Positions 1-8,907 of a DNA stretch of 64,000 bases are shown one piece after another (within the stretch, counting starts at the first letter, position 1; each line of letters starts with the position of its first letter). The stretch lies in the NCBI RefSeq assembly GCF_009363255.1, contig NZ_CP045318.1, positions 1,787,501-1,851,500 of the forward strand. Reading direction: 5' to 3'. Origin of the DNA: Roseivivax sp. THAF197b (GTDB lineage Bacteria; Pseudomonadota; Alphaproteobacteria; Rhodobacterales; Rhodobacteraceae). A program made the translations under genes and the position numbers. The notes beneath the pieces were generated by a model. It saw nothing but the letters and a program-made list of their open reading frames with translations, made no database searches and had not been told where the DNA came from.

Positions 1-444
1 GAGCGCACCCTGCAAGATATATGAGGCGGCGACGTGATCGATCAGGGCCGCGCGTTTCTTGCGCGACGTATCGGCCTCAAGCAGGGCGCGTTCGGCGGCC
101 ACGGTGGACAGCCTTTCGTCCCAGAAAGTGATCGGCCCGTCCCAGAGCCCCGAGAGATTGCGCGCAAAGGCACGGGTCTTCTGACATCGCGGCCCTTCGG
201 TGCCGTCCATGTTGCGCGGCAGACCCAGAACGATGCCACCGATCTCGCGCGCGGTCAGGATCGCGATCAGCGCCTCGGCATCGAGGGTAAACTTCTTGCG
301 ACGGATCGTCTCGAGCGGGGTGGCGACGGACAGCAGGCGATCCGAGACCGCGACGCCGATGGTCTTGTCGCCGAGATCGAGGCCCGCAAGTGCGCGCATG
401 GGCGGCAGGGCCTCCACCGCGTCCTCGACGGTTTCATGGATCAT
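1..444 (-). CDS. ruvX: Putative pre-16S rRNA nuclease / Holliday junction resolvase-like RuvX (YqgF), 3' end cut by window
   Basis: The reverse strand is open from the ATG at 444 to the left edge (148 codons), so the C-terminus lies outside the window. The protein shows the YqgF RNase H-like start, GLDLGDKTIGVAVSD (residues 21-35), with the first catalytic Asp, then a GLPRNMDG turn and a FWDERLSTVAAE segment carrying the family Glu. RuvX/YqgF proteins act in 16S rRNA 5' maturation and are about 150-160 residues long, so only a few residues are missing. The start codon overlaps the ccmI stop by ATGA, so the two genes are probably translationally coupled in one transcript. Confidence 0.9.
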   Translation of the reverse strand, partial: MIHETVEDAVEALPPMRALAGLDLGDKTIGVAVSDRLLSVATPLETIRRKKFTLDAEALIAILTAREIGGIVLGLPRNMDGTEGPRCQKTRAFARNLSGLWDGPITFWDERLSTVAAERALLEADTSRKKRAALIDHVAASYILQGAL

Positions 445-1691
445 TGCGCAACGCCCGCGCTGATCGCGCCTTCGCGGACCACTTCGAGTGCCGCTTCATT
501 GCCGAGGAACACTTCCTGTGCGTTGTTCCAGATCGCACGCGCCTGATCGGTGTCATTCAGAACCCCGTAGGCGGTGATGAGACGCGCCCATTCCTCGGGC
601 GTGCCGCCCTGACGCGAGAGCCGGTCCGAGAGGCGCGCGACCATGCCCGCGATCATCGCCTCGCGGTCCTCGGCGCTCATGTCGCCTGCCGCATCCATGT
701 CATCCGCGCTCGGGCCGGGCAGGGGCGCGTCTGGCAGGGATGGGTCGGGCAGGGGCGGCGTATAATCGTTCACGCCTGCGCGCCAGGCCATCTCCTCGAT
801 CTGGCTGGCGATGGGCGCGACCCACGGATCGTCCGCGCCGGAGCGGCGCAGCAGGCCGTCCCAGATGCGGAAGGCGCGATCGGGACGTCCGGTCTGCGCA
901 AAGCTCAAACCCGCGTAATAGGTGGCCACGCCGTTCTCGGGATCGCGTGCAAGGCCCGCCTGCAACGCGCGCTCCGCCTCGGGCGAGATGTAACCGCCTG
1001 CGGCGAGGATCATCATGTCCGCGAGATCGACGTAATCCTTCGCCGTGGCCGCATCGCCCTTGAGCGCGATGATCCGTTCCTGCGCCTGATAGGCTTCGCG
1101 GTAATTGCCAAGCGCGGCCTCGGACCGGGCGAGAAGCTGGAAGCCCTGAAGGTCATCCTGACGCTCGGCCACCGCGTTGCGCAGCCGCTCCACGAGTTCC
1201 AGGTATTCGGGCGCGGGCGGCTCGGTGGGCGCCGTTGCGGGCACCTGCGCTTCGGCGGTTTCCTGATCGGGGCGGTTTGCCCGCGCCTCCTCCGCCTGCG
1301 CGATGCGGTCCGCGAGGCCCAGATCGCCGTAGCCGGGCGCGCCCAGATTGGCGTAAAGATAAAGGCTCGCGCCCATGAGGAAGGACAGGACCAGCACTGC
1401 CATGGCCAAAGTCAGGCCGCGCGGCTCGGTCGATTGGGCGGCCTTGGCCTGAGCGGCGGCATCCGCGCTCAGAAGGCGGCGCGACACCTCGGTGCGCAGG
1501 CGCTCTGCCTCCTCCGGGCCGATCACGCCGCGTTCGAGATCTCGGTCCACCTCGCGCAGCTGGTCGCGATAGACGCCGATATCAGACGCCTCGCCGGTAT
1601 TGTCCGCGCGCCGCCTGCGCAACAAGGCCAGGCCGATCAAGGCGGCCACCAGAAGCGTCATGGCGACGCTCACGATCCAGAAGGCAATCAT
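441..1691 (-). CDS. ccmI: c-type cytochrome biogenesis protein CcmI
   Basis: This is a 416-residue inner-membrane protein. It has an N-terminal helix starting MIAFWIVSVAM followed by RRRR, a cytoplasmic segment rich in acidic and basic residues, a second helix near residues 91-113, and then a periplasmic TPR-like part. This is the layout of CcmI, which presents apocytochrome c to the CcmFH heme lyase. I chose ATG 1691 because GGAG lies 5 bases upstream; a start at 1724 would put 11 poorly fitting residues before the first helix. It overlaps the downstream ruvX by 4 bases. The other ccm genes are not nearby. Confidence 0.88.
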   Translation of the reverse strand: MIAFWIVSVAMTLLVAALIGLALLRRRRADNTGEASDIGVYRDQLREVDRDLERGVIGPEEAERLRTEVSRRLLSADAAAQAKAAQSTEPRGLTLAMAVLVLSFLMGASLYLYANLGAPGYGDLGLADRIAQAEEARANRPDQETAEAQVPATAPTEPPAPEYLELVERLRNAVAERQDDLQGFQLLARSEAALGNYREAYQAQERIIALKGDAATAKDYVDLADMMILAAGGYISPEAERALQAGLARDPENGVATYYAGLSFAQTGRPDRAFRIWDGLLRRSGADDPWVAPIASQIEEMAWRAGVNDYTPPLPDPSLPDAPLPGPSADDMDAAGDMSAEDREAMIAGMVARLSDRLSRQGGTPEEWARLITAYGVLNDTDQARAIWNNAQEVFLGNEAALEVVREGAISAGVAQ

Positions 1692-1931
1692 GCCTGCTCC
1701 CCATTCTTCCCTGAGTGACGGCATATCGTTCCGCAGGCGCGATCAAAAGCCAAAACCGCCTGTGGAAGGGCGGTGCGTCCATGTGGCAGTCTCTGCGCGG
1801 GGCGGTGGAACAACGGCGCCCCGAGAAAGTTGTCCCAGTGACGGCTCCGGACGGGCGACTTGACCGCGGAGCCTTGTCGGCGCACCAACGGCGCTATGTC
1901 GCAGATTAATCACCAAACCAAGAGGACTGTC

Positions 1932-2540
1932 ATGGCTTTCGAACTTCCCGACCTCCCGTATCCCCACGATTCACTGGCCTCCAAGGGCATGTCGCAGGAA
2001 ACGCTCGAGTTTCACCACGACATCCACCACAAGGCCTATGTCGACAACGGCAACAAGGCGATTGCCGGCACCGAGTGGGAAGGCAAGTCCGTCGAAGAGA
2101 TCATCAAGGGCACCTATGACCCGAAGGCGGTCGCGCAGAGCGGCATCTTCAACAACGCCTCGCAATACTGGAACCACAACCAGTTCTGGGAAATGATGTC
2201 GCCCGACAATGTGGCGATGCCGACAGAGCTGGAAAACGCCATCACCGAAAGCTTCGGCTCGGTCGAGAAGTTCAAGGAAGACTTCGCCGCCGCGGGTGCC
2301 GGTCAGTTCGGCTCCGGCTGGGCATGGCTCGTGAAGGACACCGATGGCGGGCTGAAGGTCACCAAGACCGAGAACGGCGTGAACCCGCTTTGCTTCGGTC
2401 AGACGGCACTGCTGGGCGTCGATGTCTGGGAGCATTCCTACTACATCGATTTCCGCAACAAGCGTCCGGCCTACCTCAACAACTTCCTGGAAAACCTGGT
2501 GAACTGGGAAAACGTGGCGGAGCGCCTGTCCAAGGCCTGA
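1932..2540 (+). CDS. sodB: Superoxide dismutase, iron type
   Basis: This 202-residue cytoplasmic enzyme converts superoxide to peroxide and oxygen. The metal ligands are visible as His28, His82 (in QYWNH), Asp164 and His168 (in DVWEHSYY). Second-shell His32 and Tyr36 are also present. Gln78, just before the second ligand, sits where Fe-SODs carry Gln, while Mn-SODs place it in the C-terminal domain; this favours iron. The start at 1932 has AGAGGA 5 bases upstream; the reading frame extends back to 1860 but without a ribosome site. It is monocistronic, followed by a strong terminator. Confidence 0.95.
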   Translation: MAFELPDLPYPHDSLASKGMSQETLEFHHDIHHKAYVDNGNKAIAGTEWEGKSVEEIIKGTYDPKAVAQSGIFNNASQYWNHNQFWEMMSPDNVAMPTELENAITESFGSVEKFKEDFAAAGAGQFGSGWAWLVKDTDGGLKVTKTENGVNPLCFGQTALLGVDVWEHSYYIDFRNKRPAYLNNFLENLVNWENVAERLSKA

Positions 2541-2583
2541 TCGCCTGAGGAACGCCTCGTAAGGCATTGTGAGAACGTGATTT

Positions 2584-2610
2584 CGCCCCGGGTATCCCCC
2601 GGGGCGTTTT
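2584..2610 (+). terminator. Rho-independent terminator of sodB
   Basis: A perfect 9-bp stem (CGCCCCGGG at 2584-2592 with CCCGGGGCG at 2598-2606) closes a 5-base loop and is followed by TTTT. It lies 44 bases after the sodB stop. Confidence 0.9.
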
Positions 2611-2704
2611 CGTATGTTTCGGTGAAATTCGGCACAGCCAGAGGAACATCACGGCCCAGCTCGCGTTGATATTCTGAACACGTAATACAGCAAAGGAGAC
2701 AGTC

Positions 2705-2935
2705 ATGGCAGACCGCATCAAATCCAAGGATGGCGTCCGCGAGACAGAAGAAATCCTTGGCCAGAAGCCCGAAAACCTCGACCAGGCGCCCAGCCAGGGT
2801 GGCCGCGGTGGCGGCGCGATGGCCCGCAAGGTCGGCACCCGCGACGAAGAAAAGGCGGTTGATGAAACCTCCAACGGGCGCACCGCACCCAAGGCGCAAG
2901 ATCAGGACGGAAGCGGCGACAAGGAGAAGGTGTAA
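2705..2935 (+). CDS. Small hydrophilic protein, function unknown
   Basis: This is a 76-residue, highly charged, Gly-rich protein with no hydrophobic segment and no motif I recognise (N-terminus MADRIKSKDGVRETEEILG). AAAGGAGACAG directly upstream is a strong ribosome site, which supports a real gene. Its TAA overlaps the ATG of the host-attachment family gene by one base, so the two are co-translated. The composition suggests a disordered, soluble protein. The partner gene gives the only hint of role. Confidence 0.75.
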   Translation: MADRIKSKDGVRETEEILGQKPENLDQAPSQGGRGGGAMARKVGTRDEEKAVDETSNGRTAPKAQDQDGSGDKEKV

Positions 2936-3390
2936 TGGCCCGCATCGACAACGGCACTTGGGTCCTCATCGCCGACGGTGAGAAGGCGCTTTTCCTGCGC
3001 AATGACGTGGATGCGGAAAACCCGGATCTGTACGTCGTCCGTCTTGAGGAGCAGGACAATCCCTCGGACATGGAGCAATCCGCAAATCGTCCGGGTCGCA
3101 TGAATGACGGCGGTGCGGGCCAGCGCTCCGCACTGGACGACACGGATTGGCACGAACTGGCCAAGGACCGCTTCGCGAAGGATCTGTCGGATATCCTTTA
3201 CAAACAGGCGCATAAGGGCGCCTTTGACAAGATCGTCCTCGTGGCCCCTCCGCATGTTCTGGGTGAGCTGCGCGACGATCTGCACGAAGAGGTCAGCTCG
3301 AAAGTCGTGGCGGAGGTCGACAAGACCCTGACGAACCATCCGCTCGACAAGATCGAGACCCTTCTGCGCGACACCTTGGCCGAGATGTAA
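2935..3390 (+). CDS. Host attachment family protein
   Basis: This 151-residue cytosolic protein matches the family named 'required for attachment to host cells', first described in Agrobacterium. Its features are the start GTWVLIADGEKALFL, the middle block with FAKDLSDILYK, and the segment KIVLVAPPHVLGELR, followed by a C-terminal helix ending in LLRDTLAEM. The biochemical role is not established; the fold resembles peptide-release-factor-like domains. Translation is coupled to the upstream 76-residue protein by TAATG. A hairpin follows at 3417. Confidence 0.85.
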   Translation: MARIDNGTWVLIADGEKALFLRNDVDAENPDLYVVRLEEQDNPSDMEQSANRPGRMNDGGAGQRSALDDTDWHELAKDRFAKDLSDILYKQAHKGAFDKIVLVAPPHVLGELRDDLHEEVSSKVVAEVDKTLTNHPLDKIETLLRDTLAEM

Positions 3391-3416
3391 CGCTCAGGCG
3401 GATATCGCGATCACCG

Positions 3417-3449
3417 AAGGCCCGGTTGCTTTGCGCAAGCCCGGGCCTT
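3417..3449 (+). terminator. Probable terminator after host-attachment gene
   Basis: A 9-bp stem AAGGCCCGG/CCGGGCCTT is continued by TTGC/GCAA (3426-3429 with 3435-3438). The following T-tract is weak, so termination may be partial. It falls inside the longest possible reading frame of rarD, which argues for the later rarD start at 3515. Confidence 0.6.
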
Positions 3450-3514
3450 CGTTGCGTCTGGCGGCACGCTCTGCCAGTGATTTGCGCAGACAGCAGCGAA
3501 CGGACAAGACGGAT

Positions 3515-4432
3515 ATGGATGGGCATAGGGCGGGCGTCATCGCGATGGTGCTGTGTTGCGCCTTCTGGGGCCTTTCCCCGCTTTATTACAAGCTTCTGGC
3601 GGATGTTCCGACGCTCGAAGTCCTGGCCCATCGCACCTTTTGGGCGCTCATTTTCTTCGTTCTCTATCTCGGCATCCAAGGCCGGTTGAGGGCGCTCTTC
3701 GAAGGGCTTCGCGATCCGGGTACCTTCCTTGCGATGGCCTTTGCCGCCGCCGTGATCGCGGTGAACTGGTTTCTGTTCATCCTTTCGGTCCAGAACGGTC
3801 GCACCACCGAAGCGAGCCTTGCCTATTACATCTTTCCGCTTGTGGCGGTGCTGTTCGGCATGGCCGCCTTCGGCGAAAAGCTTGGCCGGTTGCAGGCCGT
3901 GGCCGTCGCCTTGGCTGCCATCGCCGTCGCGATCCTGACCCTGCGTCTGGGCCATCCACCATGGTACGCGCTGACCATCGCGGTCTCGTTCGGGCTTTAT
4001 GGCGTGGCCAAGAAACGCCTGAAGATGGGGCCGGTCATGTCCGTGGCGGGGGAGGTGCTGTTGGTGCTGCCGCTCTCGGCTGGCTGGCTGTTCAAGCTGC
4101 ATGCGATCGACGGGACCGGGATCTTCGGCCAGGATTGGGGGATCAGCTTCCTTCTGATGCTGTCGGGACCGCTGACCTCCGTGCCGCTGATCCTGTTCAG
4201 CTATGCGTCGCAGCGCGTCTCCATGGCGACGCTGGGGCTCATCCAATACTTGAACCCCACGCTGCAATTCCTTGTGGCTGTTGCGATTTTTCGTGAACCT
4301 TTCGGCGCCGCGCACGCGGTTTCCTTCGCGTTGATCTGGGCGGCGCTGGCGATCTATTCGACCGCGGTGCTCCGCGATGACAGGAAGCGGCGCAAGGCTT
4401 CGATGGCGCCACCCACATCATCGGCGACCTGA
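3515..4432 (+). CDS. rarD: EamA-family transporter RarD
   Basis: This is a 305-residue integral membrane protein with about ten hydrophobic helices arranged as two EamA repeats. RarD-like signatures are FWGLSPLYYKLL near the N-terminus, the helix with VNWFLFI, and QYLNPTLQFL near the C-terminus. RarD proteins are described as chloramphenicol-sensitivity-type permeases; the physiological substrate is unknown. ATG 3515 begins MDGHRAGVIAM, which places the first helix correctly; the upstream in-frame extension overlaps a terminator hairpin. The 3' end overlaps the convergent LOG-family gene by 79 bases. Confidence 0.85.
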   Translation: MDGHRAGVIAMVLCCAFWGLSPLYYKLLADVPTLEVLAHRTFWALIFFVLYLGIQGRLRALFEGLRDPGTFLAMAFAAAVIAVNWFLFILSVQNGRTTEASLAYYIFPLVAVLFGMAAFGEKLGRLQAVAVALAAIAVAILTLRLGHPPWYALTIAVSFGLYGVAKKRLKMGPVMSVAGEVLLVLPLSAGWLFKLHAIDGTGIFGQDWGISFLLMLSGPLTSVPLILFSYASQRVSMATLGLIQYLNPTLQFLVAVAIFREPFGAAHAVSFALIWAALAIYSTAVLRDDRKRRKASMAPPTSSAT

Positions 4433-4926
4433 ACCGCCGCACGGGTATCCGCGCCTGCGAAGCCTTCGCCCACGACATAATCCAGAAGCTGGATGAGCTT
4501 GGTCCAGTAACCGCCTGAATTCACGAGGATGATGGGCTTGTCATGCAGTCCGAGCTGATGCCAGGTCAGCACCTCGAAGAACTCGTCGAGCGTGCCGGCA
4601 CCGCCGGGCAGAACCACGATGGCATCGGCATTCATCAGCATGACCTTCTTGCGCTCATGCATGGTCTCGGTGACCACGAAGCGCGTCAGGTCCCGCTTGC
4701 CGACTTCCCATTTCACTAGGTGGTCGGGAATGACCCCGAACGTGTCGGCCCCGGCGCCTTGCGCCGCGCGGGCAACGCGCCCCATCAGCCCGACATCGCC
4801 CGCACCATAGACCAGCCGCCAGCCTTCCGCGCCGATGGCCCGACCGAGCGCCTCCGCCGTTTCGGCATATTCGGGACGTGCCCCGTCACGGGCACCGCAA
4901 TAGACGCAGATTGAGGCCTGTGGCAT
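4354..4926 (-). CDS. LOG-family protein (TIGR00730), putative cytokinin riboside 5'-monophosphate phosphoribohydrolase
   Basis: This 190-residue Rossmann-fold protein starts ICVYCGARDG and carries the family's PGGAGTLDE motif (within VLPGGAGTLDEFFE), together with the Arg/Lys in METMHERKK-type context (TETMHERKKVM). LOG enzymes hydrolyse the N-glycosidic bond of nucleoside monophosphates; many bacterial members act on AMP-like substrates. GGAG lies 9 bases upstream of the ATG. It converges on rarD, with which its last 26 codons overlap. Confidence 0.88.
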   Translation of the reverse strand: MPQASICVYCGARDGARPEYAETAEALGRAIGAEGWRLVYGAGDVGLMGRVARAAQGAGADTFGVIPDHLVKWEVGKRDLTRFVVTETMHERKKVMLMNADAIVVLPGGAGTLDEFFEVLTWHQLGLHDKPIILVNSGGYWTKLIQLLDYVVGEGFAGADTRAAVQVADDVGGAIEALRRFLSSRSTAVE

Positions 4927-5017
4927 GGGCGCACTCCGGATGTGGCAAGGCTTTTGACCTGAATACGCGCGTTGATATAGTGTCGCAATAGCGCTGGCCG
5001 TCAGGGTCAGCCGTTCG

Positions 5018-6565
5018 ATGGGGATGCGGACGTTTATGAAAAAGCTCGCCTTTACAGGTGGCCCCGGCGGGATCGTGGCGGGGATCGCCGCCGTGCTCGG
5101 GGTGTCGCTGCTGGCGCTTTACGCGACAGGACGGCTTGCTCCTGACCTGCCGGAAGAGGCCGACGCGACGGAGGCTGCCGCTGCCGTCCCGGCCCGTCCC
5201 GCCGAGGGGACGGCGCCACCTGAAACGTCGGTGGATGAGGCGGCCCAGACCGCACCCGTCCCGGAGCCTGTGGGGTCGGAAGAGGCGAGCACGGAGGCTG
5301 AACGCGACGCGCCGCAAGCGCCGCCTGACGAGGGCCAACCGATTGATACCCAGGCGTCGGAGGCCGCCCCGTCGGTAGCTCCTGCCGCCACCGAGACCGA
5401 AAGCGCGTCACAGGACCCGCAGGAGACAGGTCCGACCGCGCCCAGCATCGACATCGTGCGTGTGGATCGCGACGGAAGCGCGGTCATCGCCGGGCGCGCC
5501 GATCCCGGTATCCGGATCAGCGTGACGGTCGATGGTGTCCACATCGCCACCGAAAACGCTGATTCGTCTGGAAATTTCGTTTTGTTCCTGGATCTCGGAA
5601 CGAGTGCCGACGCGCGTGTTCTGGAAGTGTCGGCGGAGGGGCCTGATGGGCCGGTTATGGCGGAGGCCGAGGTGATCCTCGCACCGCGCACGCGTGTTGC
5701 GGTCGCGCGTGCAGAACCGGATGCGGCGCGGCCTGCGGCTCCATCTCCTAAGAACGATGAGGCCCAGACAACCACGGACACGAGTGAGGACGTTGCTACC
5801 ATTTCCGATGACGGCGAAAGCGGTGAGACAGAGCGCGCGGATGCCGGTTCTGCTCCTGCCCAAGATCCCCCCGCACCAGCAGATGAGACCGAAGAGGTCG
5901 CGCTATCTTCCGAAGGTGCTGGACGTGCGGAACCCGACAGGGCGCCGCCGTCTCCTCCGGACCCCATTGCCGTACCCGATGTCCAGGTCACGACGGACAC
6001 AGCACCGGACGACGCGCAGGCAAGCCCTTCGGCGGTTCTGATCTCGCGCCCCGAGGGCGTCGAAATCGTCCAGCCCGCAAGCGATCCGGCGACGCCCCCC
6101 GAAGGGGATTTCGTGGCGCTAGACAGCATTTCCTACGATGCGGCGGGGCAGGTGGTCCTGACCGGGCGGGCGAGCCCGAATGGCAGCCTTCGCGTCTATC
6201 TCGACAACCAGGAAATCGTGCTGACGGATGTGGGAGATAGCGGGCGGTGGCAGACCGATCTCGCCGGGACGGAGGCCGGGGTCTACGCGCTTCGGCTTGA
6301 CCGGGTGGATGCTGAGGGCAGGGTGATTGCCCGGATCGAGAGCCCGTTCCAACGGGAAAGCCGCGCCGCGCTCGATGCGGCCAGCGCCGAGGCTGAAACC
6401 CCTGTCTTTGCGGTCACTGTCCAGCCCGGCAACACGCTTTGGGGCATTTCGCGGGAGCGCTACGGCGAGGGCCCGCTTTTCGTGAAGGTGTTCGAGGCCA
6501 ATCGCGACCAGATCCGCGATCCGGACCTGATTTATCCCGGCCAGGTTTTTGCATTACCTGAATAG
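5018..6565 (+). CDS. LysM-domain envelope protein with long acidic/Pro-Ala linker
   Basis: This is a protein of up to 515 residues. A short basic N-terminus and one hydrophobic segment (residues about 15-40) act as an anchor or signal. A long Ala/Pro/Glu/Asp-rich low-complexity region follows, with two beta-rich repeats (near 145-225, IDIVRVDRDGSAVIAG; and 365-440, LDSISYDAAGQVVLTG). A C-terminal LysM domain (about 463-515, VTVQPGNTLWGISRERYG) binds peptidoglycan. The two repeats share the pattern Asp-x-x-Gly-x-x-x-hydrophobic-x-G-R-A. The ATG at 5036 (MKKLAF) is an equally likely start. The role is probably cell-wall-associated scaffolding; it is unassigned. Confidence 0.82.
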   Translation: MGMRTFMKKLAFTGGPGGIVAGIAAVLGVSLLALYATGRLAPDLPEEADATEAAAAVPARPAEGTAPPETSVDEAAQTAPVPEPVGSEEASTEAERDAPQAPPDEGQPIDTQASEAAPSVAPAATETESASQDPQETGPTAPSIDIVRVDRDGSAVIAGRADPGIRISVTVDGVHIATENADSSGNFVLFLDLGTSADARVLEVSAEGPDGPVMAEAEVILAPRTRVAVARAEPDAARPAAPSPKNDEAQTTTDTSEDVATISDDGESGETERADAGSAPAQDPPAPADETEEVALSSEGAGRAEPDRAPPSPPDPIAVPDVQVTTDTAPDDAQASPSAVLISRPEGVEIVQPASDPATPPEGDFVALDSISYDAAGQVVLTGRASPNGSLRVYLDNQEIVLTDVGDSGRWQTDLAGTEAGVYALRLDRVDAEGRVIARIESPFQRESRAALDAASAEAETPVFAVTVQPGNTLWGISRERYGEGPLFVKVFEANRDQIRDPDLIYPGQVFALPE

Positions 6566-6567
6566 GA

Positions 6568-7494
6568 TCAACGCGGTAGACGGTCGTCTTCACCCTCGGC
6601 CGTGTTGGCCAGCCAGTCGCGGAAAGCCTTGAGCGCGGGGGTGACGGGCCGGTCCGTAGGCCAGGCCAGGTGATAGGCCCCCAGCGTCGCGGGCGGTGCA
6701 TTCGTCGCGCGGATGAGCGGGCCGCGGGCGAGGTCCTCCTCGATGAGGTAATCCGGAAGCAGTGCGACCCCCAACCCGTGAAGGGCGGCTTCGTGGATCG
6801 TGGTGAACTGGTCGAAACTGGTGCCGGGCAGGGCGCCCTGGCCTGCACCCTGGGCGGCGAACCAATCCTCCCAGGCGGTGGGTCGGGTGTCGATATGCAG
6901 AAGCGGCAGCTTGGCCAGCGCCGCCAGCGCGACCGGACCATCGGGCAGCAGCGAGGGCGCTGCCACGGGCAGCACACGCTCTGGCCGGAGAAACAGTCGT
7001 TCCGTGCCGGGTCGGGCAGCGGCCCCGAACTCCACAGCGGCATCGAAAGGCTCCGCACTGAAATCGGGCGGGCGAAGCCGCGTTGTGAAGGAGATCGTCA
7101 CTTCCGGGTGGCGCCGGGTGAAATCGGGCAGACGCGGCACCAGCCATCGCATCCCGAAGGAGGGCAGGATCGACAGCGACAAGGCGCCTGCCTTCGAGGG
7201 CATCCGAAGCGTCAGGGAGGCCTGCGCGATGCGCTTCAAGGCCGCGCGTACTTCGGCGGCGTAATCCTGCGCCTCGGGCGTCAGCGCCAGCGCGCGCCCC
7301 TCGCGGTTCACGAGCGTCAGGCCGAGCTGTTCCTCCAGCGTCTTGATCTGCCGCGAGATTGCGCTTTGACTGAGGTCCAACTCGCGCGCGACAGCGGACG
7401 CCGTGCCCAGCCGATCCAGCGCTTCGAGCGCCCGGAGCGCGGTCAATGGCGGCAACAGACGCCGCGACAGGGGGGATACTTGCGTCTCGTGCAT
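6568..7494 (-). CDS. LysR-family transcriptional regulator (GcvA-like)
   Basis: This is a 308-residue regulator. An N-terminal winged helix-turn-helix (about residues 10-70: ALRALEALDRLGTASAVARE, then LSQSAISRQIKTLEEQLG) precedes a periplasmic-binding-like effector domain. The tail of the effector domain (GLGVALLPDYLIEEDLARG) matches the GcvA subgroup. ATG 7494 is chosen; the frame extends to a TTG at 7536 without a ribosome site. It is divergent from glutaryl-CoA dehydrogenase with about 78 bases between starts, so it probably controls that gene and itself. It converges on the LysM gene with only 2 bases between stops. Confidence 0.9.
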   Translation of the reverse strand: MHETQVSPLSRRLLPPLTALRALEALDRLGTASAVARELDLSQSAISRQIKTLEEQLGLTLVNREGRALALTPEAQDYAAEVRAALKRIAQASLTLRMPSKAGALSLSILPSFGMRWLVPRLPDFTRRHPEVTISFTTRLRPPDFSAEPFDAAVEFGAAARPGTERLFLRPERVLPVAAPSLLPDGPVALAALAKLPLLHIDTRPTAWEDWFAAQGAGQGALPGTSFDQFTTIHEAALHGLGVALLPDYLIEEDLARGPLIRATNAPPATLGAYHLAWPTDRPVTPALKAFRDWLANTAEGEDDRLPR

Positions 7495-7572
7495 GGGTTC
7501 TTGAGGTAATGTCGCTTTTTGTTGCCATGGGCGCAAGGTAAGAACAAGGCAACCGATTTAGGAGGACGTGCG

Positions 7573-8802
7573 ATGAAAGACCTGACAGAGACGCCGGAAC
7601 TCAAGGCCAAGGACGCCCCCAACCTTGGCGCATTCGACTGGGAAGATGCCTTCCGCCTCAGCGATCAGCTCGAGGAAGATGAACGCATGATCGCCGACAG
7701 CGCCCGTGCCTATGCGCAGGAAAAGCTGCAGACGCGCGTGATCAAGGCTTATGAGGATGAGACCGTCGAGCCTGAGATCTTCCGAGAGATGGGCGAGATG
7801 GGCCTTTTGGGCACGACGATCCCCGAGGAATATGGCGGGCTTGGCGCGGGCTACGTGTCCTACGGCCTCGTCGCGCGCGAGATCGAGCGCGTGGATTCCG
7901 GCTACCGATCAATGATGTCGGTGCAATCCTCGCTCGTGATGTATCCGATCTACGCCTATGGCACCGAGGCGCAGCGCCAGAAATACCTGCCGAAGCTGGC
8001 CTCTGGCGAGTGGATCGGCTGTTTCGGCCTCACGGAACCCGATGCGGGCTCCGATCCTGCGGGCATGAAGACGCGGGCCGAAAAGATCGACGGCGGCTAC
8101 AAGATCACCGGCTCGAAGATGTGGATTTCGAACTCGCCCATCGCTGATGTGTTCGTGGTCTGGGCCAAGTCCGAAGCCCATGGCGGCAAGATCCGTGGCT
8201 TCGTGCTGGAAAAGGGCATGAAGGGCCTGTCCGCGCCGAAGGTCGGCAACAAGCTGAGCCTGCGCGCCTCGGTCACGGGCGAGATCGTGATGGAAGGTGT
8301 GGAAGTGGGCGAAGACGCGCTTCTGCCTAATGTCGAAGGGCTGAAAGGTCCGTTCGGCTGCCTCAACCGCGCGCGCTACGGCATTGCATGGGGTGTCATG
8401 GGTTCGGCCGAGTTCTGCTGGCACGGCGCGCGTCAATACGGGCTCGACCGCAAGCAATTCGGCAAGCCCATTGCGCAGACGCAGCTCTTCCAGAAGAAGC
8501 TCGCCGACATGCAGACCGAGATTTCGCTGGGCCTTCAGGCCGCGCTGCGGGTCGGTCGCCTGATGGACGAAGCCAAGGCCGCGCCCGAGATGATCTCGAT
8601 CATCAAGCGCAACAATTGCGGCAAGGCTCTGGATATCGCGCGGATGGCGCGGGACATGCATGGCGGCAACGGCATCTCGGCGGAGTTCCAGGTGATCCGG
8701 CACATGGTCAACCTCGAGACGGTGAACACCTATGAGGGCACCCATGACGTGCACGCGCTGATCCTGGGCCGCGCGCAGACCGGCCTGCAGGCCTTCTTCT
8801 GA
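7573..8802 (+). CDS. gcdH: Glutaryl-CoA dehydrogenase
   Basis: This 409-residue FAD enzyme oxidises and decarboxylates glutaryl-CoA to crotonyl-CoA in lysine and tryptophan breakdown. It shows the acyl-CoA dehydrogenase blocks [13 protein letters not shown] and KMWISNSP, and the GcdH-specific C-terminus [20 protein letters not shown] with the catalytic Glu at about 388. TAGGAGGAC lies 7 bases upstream of ATG 7573, which fixes the start. A divergent LysR gene sits upstream. The fused E1 dehydrogenase follows after about 105 bases and may be co-expressed. Confidence 0.95.
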   Translation: MKDLTETPELKAKDAPNLGAFDWEDAFRLSDQLEEDERMIADSARAYAQEKLQTRVIKAYEDETVEPEIFREMGEMGLLGTTIPEEYGGLGAGYVSYGLVAREIERVDSGYRSMMSVQSSLVMYPIYAYGTEAQRQKYLPKLASGEWIGCFGLTEPDAGSDPAGMKTRAEKIDGGYKITGSKMWISNSPIADVFVVWAKSEAHGGKIRGFVLEKGMKGLSAPKVGNKLSLRASVTGEIVMEGVEVGEDALLPNVEGLKGPFGCLNRARYGIAWGVMGSAEFCWHGARQYGLDRKQFGKPIAQTQLFQKKLADMQTEISLGLQAALRVGRLMDEAKAAPEMISIIKRNNCGKALDIARMARDMHGGNGISAEFQVIRHMVNLETVNTYEGTHDVHALILGRAQTGLQAFF

Positions 8803-8907
8803 GGCGCAGCTTTTCGAGCCCTTGCGGCCTCTCATCGCGGGGGCCAAGGTAGCCGGGCGCGGGGATCTTCCTCGCGCCCTTTTCTATGCAAGGCATTGGG
8901 GCCGATT

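Noticed and set aside
390..1718. A 442-codon plus-strand frame opposite ccmI.
   Set aside because: It is an antisense shadow with no family features; ccmI has clear membrane helices and operon coupling.
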